This document shows positions 1-5,309 of a stretch of 6,837 nucleotides of DNA, piece by piece. Positions within the stretch are counted from its first letter, which is position 1. Each line of letters starts with the position of its first letter. The position numbers and the translations under genes are program-made. Origin of the DNA: Bradyrhizobium sp. (lineage in GTDB: Bacteria; Pseudomonadota; Alphaproteobacteria; Rhizobiales; Xanthobacteraceae); assembly GCA_028290165.1 (NCBI GenBank), contig JAQGKJ010000103.1:1-6837 (forward strand), written 5' to 3'. The notes under the pieces are model-generated. The model was given only the letters and a program-made list of their open reading frames with translations. It did no database searches and had not been told where the DNA came from.

Positions 1-717
1 CAGGCCCCGATCGCAACATTCCACCGCACCAGCGAGACCATCAAGATCTGGCCGCTCAACCTCGATGAGACCAACTACGCTGCCCAGGACAACAAGGTCA
101 GTCCGCAAAGCTCAGACGTCGACAGCAAGGACTGGACCCAGAACAACGGCTTTGCCGGCGTGCACCGGCTCGACATCGCGACCGGCAAAATCGAAACCTG
201 GGAGCCGTTCAAGGGCGTGCCGGGTCCGCACAATATTTACGACGTGATTCCCGACTCCAAGAACAACGTCTATTTCACCGACTTCCGCCAGCGCCATATC
301 GGGCGGATCGACGCCAAGACCGGCGAGATCAAGTTGTACGAGATTCCGACGCCGAATTCCGCGCCGCGCCGCGGCACCATGGACGCGCAGGACCGGCTGT
401 GGTTCGGCGAATATCGCGGCGACCGCATCGGCATGCTCGACACCAGGACCGGACAGTTCAGGGAATGGCAGGTCGCGCCAAAATGGTCGTCGCCCTACGA
501 CGTCATCACCGACAAGAACGAGGTAGCCTGGACCGGCTCGATGCTGAGCGATCAGGTCACTCGCCTCAACACCAAAACCGGCGAAGCGATCAACTACCTC
601 TTGCCGCGTACCACCAATATCAGGCGGGTGTTCGTCGACAATTCCACCACGCCAGTGACCTTCTGGGCCGGCAGCAACCACGGCGCCTCGATCGTCAAGG
701 TCGAGCCGCTGGAATGA
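1..717 (+). CDS. Vgb/streptogramin lyase-like beta-propeller protein, C-terminal part (5' end outside window)
   Basis: The frame is open from base 1 and ends at TGA 715-717, giving 238 visible residues; the start lies upstream of the window. Four propeller-blade motifs are visible: RLDIATGKIETW at residue 56, RIDAKTGEIKLY at 102, MLDTRTGQFREW at 145 and RLNTKTGEAINY at 188. Their spacing is 43-46 residues, the usual size of one blade. The stretches NVYFTDFRQRHIGRID and RLWFGEYRGDRIGMLD match the WFTE..xxIGRI pattern of virginiamycin B lyase-like repeats. In the family, Vgb opens the streptogramin B ring, but most environmental homologues have no known substrate, so antibiotic resistance should not be assumed. 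The first 50 visible residues lack the repeat and may be a linker or an insertion in a blade. The gene converges on the minus-strand isomerase 75 bases away, so it is not in that operon. The fold is fairly sure; the function is unknown. Confidence 0.8.
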   Translation, partial: QAPIATFHRTSETIKIWPLNLDETNYAAQDNKVSPQSSDVDSKDWTQNNGFAGVHRLDIATGKIETWEPFKGVPGPHNIYDVIPDSKNNVYFTDFRQRHIGRIDAKTGEIKLYEIPTPNSAPRRGTMDAQDRLWFGEYRGDRIGMLDTRTGQFREWQVAPKWSSPYDVITDKNEVAWTGSMLSDQVTRLNTKTGEAINYLLPRTTNIRRVFVDNSTTPVTFWAGSNHGASIVKVEPLE

Positions 718-747
718 GACGACGCGCGTGCGGGCTTTCGTAACCTC

Positions 748-767
748 GCTCCCCGCGAAGAGGGAGC
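748..767. terminator. weak hairpin between convergent genes, possible bidirectional terminator
   Basis: GCTCCC (748-753) pairs with GGGAGC (762-767) across an 8-base loop, in the 75-base gap between two converging genes. No T-run follows the stem on either strand, so intrinsic termination is doubtful. Its position is the main argument for a role. It could instead be a remnant of an intergenic palindromic repeat. Confidence 0.3.
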
Positions 768-792
768 AGTGGTCGATTGCCGTTGCGCCGGC

Positions 793-1623
793 TCAGGCGG
801 AAGCCTCACGAAGGCCGCGCAAATATCCGGCGGCAAAGGCCGCGGCCGCGGGACCGTCGGGCGAATAATCGAACGGTTCCACCGCAATGGCGCCGGCATA
901 ATTGTGGCGCTTCAAGGCGGCCAGGATCGGCACGAATTTCATGTCGCCTTGGCCCGGGCCGCGCCGGTTCGGATCGTTGACCTGGATATGCGCGATCAGG
1001 CCGGTCGGAAGCCAGCGGTCGATCAGTGACGGTATGGAGTCGGTTTCGGTGAGGCCGGCGGCGCTGCAATCGATCATGGTTTTGAGGTTTGGATGATCGA
1101 TCGAACGCACCAGCTCGGCCGCTTCCGCAATGGTATTCACCAAGGCCGTTTCCCGCCGCGACAACGGCTCGATGCAATAGATGACGCCGACGCGGGCTGC
1201 GGCGAGTGCAACCTGCGCCAAGCCATCGCGCAGCCGGGCCAATGCCACCGCGTGGGTTTCTCCCGGCGCGATCTGCCGCTGTTTTGGCGAGCCGTGCACC
1301 AGAACCGCGCCGCCGAGTTCCGCGCAAAGGCCGACGAGACGGATCATCACCTCGAGGGTGCGGGCGCGCACCGCGGCGTCCGGGTCGGTCAGGGACAGGC
1401 CTTCGGGCTTGACCAGGAGCCAATGCAGCCCGGTGACGACGAGGCCGCTAGCCTCGACCGTTGCGCGGATTTTCGCAGCCTCCACTGTCGAGATTTTCTC
1501 CGGCGAGGTGGAAAGCGTAAACGGCGCGATCTCCAGGCCGTCGTAGCCAAGACGGCTGGCGTAGTCGCATTGCCGTTGCAGCGGCATGCCGGCCAGGACC
1601 TCGTTGCACAAGGCAATCCGCAT
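793..1623 (-). CDS. sugar phosphate isomerase/epimerase-like TIM-barrel protein
   Basis: This is a 276-residue protein of the xylose isomerase-like TIM-barrel superfamily, which includes hydroxypyruvate isomerase and ketose 3-epimerases. These cytoplasmic enzymes interconvert keto and aldo sugars or epimers using a divalent metal. Barrel landmarks are YDGLEIAPF (27-35), GLHWLL (65-70), VLVHGSP (107-113), IYCIEPLSR (148-156), KTMIDCSAAG (181-190), AHIQVNDPNRRGPGQGD (211-227) and AIAVEPFDYSPDG (245-257). Likely metal ligands are E152, D185, E249 and a residue of the HIQ motif (H212 or Q214). In ketose epimerases and in close relatives as I recall them, the Q214 position is His; in hydroxypyruvate isomerases it is Gln. 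A His seen a few residues after the Asp in several relatives is absent here. The ATG at 1623 was chosen over longer in-frame starts because it follows tctA by two bases, has GGAG eight bases upstream, and gives the typical N-terminus MRIALCNEV. Last gene of the transporter operon. Family sure, substrate unknown. Confidence 0.87.
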   Translation of the reverse strand: MRIALCNEVLAGMPLQRQCDYASRLGYDGLEIAPFTLSTSPEKISTVEAAKIRATVEASGLVVTGLHWLLVKPEGLSLTDPDAAVRARTLEVMIRLVGLCAELGGAVLVHGSPKQRQIAPGETHAVALARLRDGLAQVALAAARVGVIYCIEPLSRRETALVNTIAEAAELVRSIDHPNLKTMIDCSAAGLTETDSIPSLIDRWLPTGLIAHIQVNDPNRRGPGQGDMKFVPILAALKRHNYAGAIAVEPFDYSPDGPAAAAFAAGYLRGLREASA

Positions 1624-1625
1624 CT

Positions 1626-3179
1626 TCAAAACTCCGATTCCTTTTGGGCATGGCGTGAGGTGAACCGCCGGACCTGCCCGCTGACGGTGCCCGTGATGGT
1701 CGCGACCACCGATTTGAACGCGGGAATATAGAGCAAAAGAATCAGGATGGTCACACTGGCGAAGCCGATGCTGATCGGCCGGGTAAAAAACGGCTCGAGG
1801 CTTCCGTCTGAAAGTACCAGGCCCCGGCGCAAGCTCTTGTCCAGCAGGCCGCCGAGAACGAGGCCAAGCACGAACGGCGCCATCTGATATCCGCGCCGGC
1901 GCAGGAAGAACGCACCGATGCCGATCGCCAGCATGCAATAGATATCGAACAGCCGCGAGGCGCTGGCGAACGCGCCGACCGTGCACAGCAGGAAGATGAT
2001 GGGCATCAGCACGGTGCGCTTGATCCTCAGCACCAGCAGCAGCGGTTTGATCAGGAACAGCCCGAACACCAGGATGCTGACGGTCGCCAGCGAGGTCATC
2101 GCCACCACATCGTAGATGAATTGCGGATGTTCGATCATCAGCATCGGCCCGGGTTGGATACCGTGGATGATCATGGCGGCCATCAACACCGCCGATGGCG
2201 CCGACCCGGGAATTCCGAGCGCGAGCGCCGGAATGATATGGCCGGGAATCGAGGACATGTCGCCGGTCTCAGCCGCCATCAAGCCGTCTATCGATCCCTT
2301 GCCGAACTGCTCGCGCTCCTTGCTGACGGCCTTGGCGGCGGCGTAGGACATCCAGGCGCCGGCGTCCTCGCCGACCCCCGGCATCAGGCCGGTCAGAACG
2401 CCGATCACGCCTGAACGCAGCACGGTGCGCCAGTATTGTGCGACCTCGCGAAACCGCGGCAGCACGGAGTCGCGCATCTCGACCATTTGCCGCTCGACGG
2501 GATCGGCGAGCGTGGTCAGGACTTCGGCAAAGCCGAATGCGCCGACCAGCGCCGGGATCAGCGAAATGCCGCCGGAAAGCTGGTTCCATCCAAATGTGAA
2601 TCGATCGTGCGCGTAGAGACCTTCCTGGCCGATTTGCGCCACGAACAGGCCGAGCGTGCCCATCAGCCAACCCTTGAGCGGATCGTTGCCGACAATGCTG
2701 CCGGACATCGCCACTCCAAGCAGCGCGAGCCAGAAGAACTCGTAGGCCCCGAACGAAAGCGAGACCTCGGCGAGCAGCGGGGTAAACGCCGCCAGGCACA
2801 GCACGCCAAACAGCGTCCCGCTGAATGCGCCCGATGTCGCGATGCCGATGGCCCGGCCGGCTTCGCCGCGCAACGCCAGCGCATGGCCATCGGCGCATGA
2901 TGCCGCGTTGGCTGCGGTCCCGGGGATGTTGAGCAGGATCGCCGTGCGCGATCCGCCGTAGAGCGTTCCGACGTAAGAGCAGATCAGGATCAGGATGGCA
3001 TCGTTCGGCGCCATCTTGATGGTCAGCGTCGTCAATAGCGCGATGCAAAGCGTGGCGGACAATCCGGGCAGGCACCCGACGATAATGCCGAGCAACGCGC
3101 CTCCCAGCCCATAGGCAAGGGAATAGACATTGAGAATGCTCAGATAGGCTTGACCGAGATCGGAAATACCCGACAGCAT
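1626..3179 (-). CDS. tctA: tripartite tricarboxylate transporter, large permease subunit TctA
   Basis: This 517-residue protein has the usual TctA length (about 500) and is an integral inner-membrane protein with some 10-12 hydrophobic segments. It forms the translocation path of a TTT system, a secondary transporter for carboxylates supplied by a periplasmic binding protein. Family signatures occur in two related halves. The first has GIIVGCLPGLS (31-41) and YGGSRTAILLNIPGTAANAA (74-93), followed by DGHALALRGEAGRAIG (97-112). The second has GVLTGLMPGVGEDAG (260-274) and PALALGIPGSAPSAVLMAAM (317-336), then GIQPGPML (340-347). The C-terminal signature APFVLGLVLGGLLDKSLRRG (434-453) is also present. 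The repeated GxxPG and IPG motifs reflect the internal duplication known for this family. The ATG at 3179 lies 15 bases after the tctB stop; its Shine-Dalgarno is weak (CCGGATG), so coupling to tctB is likely. The 3' end overlaps the ribosome site of the isomerase gene. No disruption seen. The substrate is not predictable. Confidence 0.95.
   Translation of the reverse strand: MLSGISDLGQAYLSILNVYSLAYGLGGALLGIIVGCLPGLSATLCIALLTTLTIKMAPNDAILILICSYVGTLYGGSRTAILLNIPGTAANAASCADGHALALRGEAGRAIGIATSGAFSGTLFGVLCLAAFTPLLAEVSLSFGAYEFFWLALLGVAMSGSIVGNDPLKGWLMGTLGLFVAQIGQEGLYAHDRFTFGWNQLSGGISLIPALVGAFGFAEVLTTLADPVERQMVEMRDSVLPRFREVAQYWRTVLRSGVIGVLTGLMPGVGEDAGAWMSYAAAKAVSKEREQFGKGSIDGLMAAETGDMSSIPGHIIPALALGIPGSAPSAVLMAAMIIHGIQPGPMLMIEHPQFIYDVVAMTSLATVSILVFGLFLIKPLLLVLRIKRTVLMPIIFLLCTVGAFASASRLFDIYCMLAIGIGAFFLRRRGYQMAPFVLGLVLGGLLDKSLRRGLVLSDGSLEPFFTRPISIGFASVTILILLLYIPAFKSVVATITGTVSGQVRRFTSRHAQKESEF
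1632..1635 (-). promoter_or_regulatory. ribosome binding site of the isomerase gene, inside the tctA 3' end
   Basis: GGAG lies on the minus strand eight bases before the ATG at 1623, within the last sense codons of tctA. The tctA stop (TGA, 1628-1626) comes between this site and the ATG. This fixes the isomerase start and suggests translational coupling to tctA. Confidence 0.6.
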
Positions 3180-3194
3180 GAAAGCATCCGGTGA

Positions 3195-3752
3195 TCAGGG
3201 CAGGCGAACCAGGAAAATCTCCTGGAACACGACGGTGATGGCGAGGCCGGCGCCGAGACCGATCGCGGCAGCCTTGACCAGGCTGCGCGCGCTCGATCTT
3301 TCACCGGTCGATTTGCGGCTCTGATATTGCAGCGAGAGAATGGCAACGGTTACGAAAATGGCGGCGGCGAGCCAGAACGGCAGGCCATGTCCGACCAGCC
3401 CCACGCCAAAGCCAAGGCATAGTCCGAGCACCAGCAAAAGGCGCTTTTGTTCGCCGCGGTCGGCCGGCGCAGCGCTGACGGCGGATGCAAACAGGTGAGG
3501 GCGCCAACTGCGCAACCCGAGCAGCGCCCCGAGGATGGTCATGGCGATGCCAAGCAATCCCGGGAGCAGTCCGGGTATGGTGTAGGGGTTGATGCCCTGC
3601 TTTTCGAGTCGGTCCATGGTCACCGACCCGATCAGGATCGCTATGCCCAATCCCATCCAGCCGATGGCGGACAGGAAATCGCTGCGCAAGCTGGCGATGG
3701 CCTCGGGCTCGCGGGTTGACGATGCCGGCACAGCCTGTTCAGGCGAAGACAT
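3195..3752 (-). CDS. tctB: tripartite tricarboxylate transporter, small membrane subunit TctB
   Basis: This 185-residue hydrophobic protein fits the TctB family, the small, poorly conserved membrane subunit that partners TctA. Predicted membrane segments lie at about 28-45, 58-80, 104-121, 124-142 and 158-178. The stretch NPYTIPGLLPGLLGIAMTIL (55-74) matches the usual family pattern before the second segment, and the end FLVRLP (180-185) matches the typical final FxxLLxVPLP-like tail. A cytoplasmic, charged linker around 85-103 separates the two halves, and a polar N-terminal tail of about 25 residues is longer than in many homologues. The ATG at 3752 has no clear Shine-Dalgarno, so the start may differ slightly. 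It lies between tctC (75-base gap) and tctA (15-base gap), the canonical tctCBA order. The position makes the call firm despite low conservation. Confidence 0.9.
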   Translation of the reverse strand: MSSPEQAVPASSTREPEAIASLRSDFLSAIGWMGLGIAILIGSVTMDRLEKQGINPYTIPGLLPGLLGIAMTILGALLGLRSWRPHLFASAVSAAPADRGEQKRLLLVLGLCLGFGVGLVGHGLPFWLAAAIFVTVAILSLQYQSRKSTGERSSARSLVKAAAIGLGAGLAITVVFQEIFLVRLP

Positions 3753-3827
3753 AGGCGTGACCCGCTGCAGACTTGGATGGACCGGAGCGCAGGACCGCCG
3801 GTTCTGACGTCATCGTCCTTGCGCGCT

Positions 3828-4841
3828 TCAAGGTTTGGGAATGCCCACGGTATCGGGCGAGACCTTGGCCTTGCCGCTATCGAACAACAGCCACGCGTTG
3901 GCTCGCACGGCCGGGAATACCGCCTGTTGCGCCGCCTCTCCCGACGATGGCGCAAACAGCGCGCCGCGAGACGTCGCGTACTTCTTCACCGCGGCGCTGT
4001 TGGAGATGCTTTCCTTCCAGATCTTGTCGACGGTGGCGATCACGTCGTCCGGCACGCCTTTTGGGATGAAGATGCCGAAATAGTTGGTCGGCGCCGAGAA
4101 GCCGGGCAGCGTTTCCGACAGCGGCGGGATGGTGCCGTAGCCCTCGAGTTCGAGCGGCTTGTCGCTGACGGTAGCAAGCGGCCGAAGCCGTTTTCCCCGG
4201 ATCATGTCGGCCTGCTCGACGGCAAGTTGGGTGGTGACTTCGGCCTCTCCGGAAACCGTCGCAACCACGGCCGGGTTGCCGCCATCATAGGTGACGTGGC
4301 GATATTGGACGCCGGTGACCTTGGCGATCAACTCCATGGCGTTGTGGCCGGCCGATGTGACGCCGGCGGTCGCAACCGAAATCTTGCCGGGCTGCGCCTT
4401 CATGGCATCCAGCAGTTCCCTGGCGCTTTGATAGGGCGCCTTGGCGTTGACGCCGATCACTTGCACATTGGCGACGCTCAGGAACAGGTTCCAGTCCTTG
4501 ATCGAGGTATCGAGCGAGCCCAAGGTCTGATAGGCGCCGAGATCCTGCGCAGCACCAGCGGTCCAGGTGTAGCCGTCCTTGGTTGCTTCCAGCGCGCTTC
4601 GCGTCCCGATCGAGCCCGAGGCGCCGGGCTGGTTGATGATCACGATGGTCTGGCCCAGCGACTTCTCCATCTCGCCGGCGACGAGCCGGGTGATCTGATC
4701 GGTCGAGCCGCCCGCGGCCCAGGGCACGATCAGGTTGATGGGCCGGACCGGTTTCCAGTCCGCAGCGTGTGCCGGCAAAGGCAAGAAGCCGCAGCTGATG
4801 GCCGAAAGCAGTACCGCAATCCGAACGCCCTGATGTCCCAC
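3828..4841 (-). CDS. tctC: tripartite tricarboxylate transporter substrate-binding protein (TctC/Bug family)
   Basis: This 337-residue periplasmic solute-binding protein captures the carboxylate ligand and delivers it to TctAB. Residues 1-26 are a Sec signal peptide with a basic start, a hydrophobic core (IAVLLSAISCGFLPL) and a PAHA/A cleavage site. The mature protein begins with the family signature: PVRPINLIVPWAAGGSTDQI (31-50), then LGQTIVIINQPGASGSIGTR (62-81) and DGYTW (89-93). Further family stretches are GVTSAGHNAMELI (160-172), YDGGNPAVVATVSGEAE (185-201) and YFGIFIPKGVPDDVI (254-268). The start is GTG at 4841; no in-frame ATG lies near it, and GGGGAG sits six bases upstream. It leads the transporter genes, and a promoter-like sequence lies just before it. 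A strong ribosome site suits a binding protein needed in excess over the permease. Bug-type proteins are heavily duplicated in Bradyrhizobium-like and Burkholderiales genomes, and ligands range from dicarboxylates to amino acids and nicotinate-like acids, so the ligand here is open. Confidence 0.95.
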   Translation of the reverse strand: MGHQGVRIAVLLSAISCGFLPLPAHAADWKPVRPINLIVPWAAGGSTDQITRLVAGEMEKSLGQTIVIINQPGASGSIGTRSALEATKDGYTWTAGAAQDLGAYQTLGSLDTSIKDWNLFLSVANVQVIGVNAKAPYQSARELLDAMKAQPGKISVATAGVTSAGHNAMELIAKVTGVQYRHVTYDGGNPAVVATVSGEAEVTTQLAVEQADMIRGKRLRPLATVSDKPLELEGYGTIPPLSETLPGFSAPTNYFGIFIPKGVPDDVIATVDKIWKESISNSAAVKKYATSRGALFAPSSGEAAQQAVFPAVRANAWLLFDSGKAKVSPDTVGIPKP

Positions 4842-4847
4842 GCCTCA

Positions 4848-4853
4848 CTCCCC
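4848..4853 (-). promoter_or_regulatory. strong ribosome binding site of tctC
   Basis: GGGGAG on the minus strand, six bases before the GTG codon at 4841. It decides the GTG start and rules out the out-of-frame ATG at 4858. Confidence 0.65.
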
Positions 4854-4875
4854 GTCATGTTGGTTTGCTCACCGG

Positions 4876-4904
4876 ATTGTATTAGCAACCGCCGGGCCGC
4901 GCAA
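4876..4904 (-). promoter_or_regulatory. sigma70-like promoter for the tctCBA-isomerase operon
   Basis: On the minus strand, TTGCGC (4904-4899) and TACAAT (4881-4876) are separated by exactly 17 bases. The -10 box matches five of six consensus bases and the -35 box three of six. Transcription would begin near 4869, giving a short leader of about 28 bases that includes the strong Shine-Dalgarno. The site lies in the only AT-richer stretch between the cytochrome gene and tctC. Evidence is pattern and position only. Confidence 0.45.
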
Positions 4905-4908
4905 ATGA

Positions 4909-4927
4909 GAGAAAATCGCCCAGGCGA
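4909..4927 (-). terminator. weak terminator candidate after the cytochrome c gene
   Basis: On the minus strand, TCGC (4927-4924) and GCGA (4919-4916) can pair around a CCAG/CTGG four-base loop, followed directly by TTTTCTC. It starts five bases after the cytochrome stop codon. The stem is only four base pairs, so termination would be partial at best and read-through into tctC remains possible. Confidence 0.25.
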
Positions 4928-4931
4928 AGGC

Positions 4932-5309
4932 CTACTGCGACGCCTTCTGCAAGTAAGCGATCAGATCGGCGCGGTCATCGGCACTGGCCATGCCGGCATA
5001 GGGCATGCGGTTGCCCGCCACCATGGCTTGCGGATCGCTGATGAATTTTTCGAGCATCTCCGGTGTCCAGGCTATTCCGCTGCGCTTCATCGCCGGCGAG
5101 TAGCGGAAATCCGCGATTTCGCCGGCCTTGCGCGCGAAGATACCATGCAGGCTCGGTCCTACATTGTTCACGCCGGCCTCCAATTTGTGGCAGGCGGCGC
5201 AATCCTGGAATTTGGCTTCACCGCGCACGGTATCGCCGCCGGCGCGCGCTACGCTTGTCAGCGATAGCGCTACGAGCAACGCCAGCGCCACACGTTGGGC
5301 CTCGATCAT
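4932..5309 (-). CDS. exported class I monoheme cytochrome c
   Basis: This 125-residue protein has a Sec signal peptide (1-23, hydrophobic core VALALLVALSLTSVA, cleavage after ARA) and a mature domain of about 100 residues, the normal size for a soluble monoheme cytochrome c. The heme-binding motif is CAACH (C37, C40, H41), and GNRMPYAGM supplies the likely sixth ligand, M102. The surrounding pattern (NVGPSLHGIFARKAG, 49-63, and SDPQAMVAGNRMPYAGM, 91-107) is that of mitochondrial-type class I cytochromes. It acts in the periplasm as an electron carrier. The ATG at 5309 overlaps the GMC oxidoreductase stop as ATGA, so the two are translated together and the cytochrome probably accepts electrons from that flavoprotein and passes them to the respiratory chain. 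Classical gluconate and sorbitol dehydrogenases use a much larger triheme cytochrome, so this is a smaller partner. A longer in-frame extension upstream was rejected because it runs through the oxidoreductase gene and lacks a signal peptide. Confidence 0.93.
   Translation of the reverse strand: MIEAQRVALALLVALSLTSVARAGGDTVRGEAKFQDCAACHKLEAGVNNVGPSLHGIFARKAGEIADFRYSPAMKRSGIAWTPEMLEKFISDPQAMVAGNRMPYAGMASADDRADLIAYLQKASQ

Noticed and set aside
1..717. An antibiotic (streptogramin) resistance determinant
   Set aside because: Only propeller repeats are visible. Catalytic residues could not be confirmed, and most environmental Vgb-like proteins are not resistance genes.
793..1986. A 397-residue version of the isomerase with an N-terminal extension
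   Set aside because: The extra 121 residues run out of frame through tctA, and the ATG at 1623 has a good ribosome site and the family N-terminus.
3781..3802. A possible hairpin (ACCGG/CCGGT) in the 75-base gap between tctC and tctB, which might lower permease expression relative to the binding protein
   Set aside because: The stem is only five base pairs with a 12-base loop, which is easily expected by chance in GC-rich DNA.
3777..5267. A 496-codon open frame on the plus strand opposite tctC and the cytochrome gene
   Set aside because: It is antisense to three well-supported features, has no recognisable domain, and is rich in Arg, Gly and Ala as expected for the complement of high-GC codons. 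Long antisense frames are common in such genomes.
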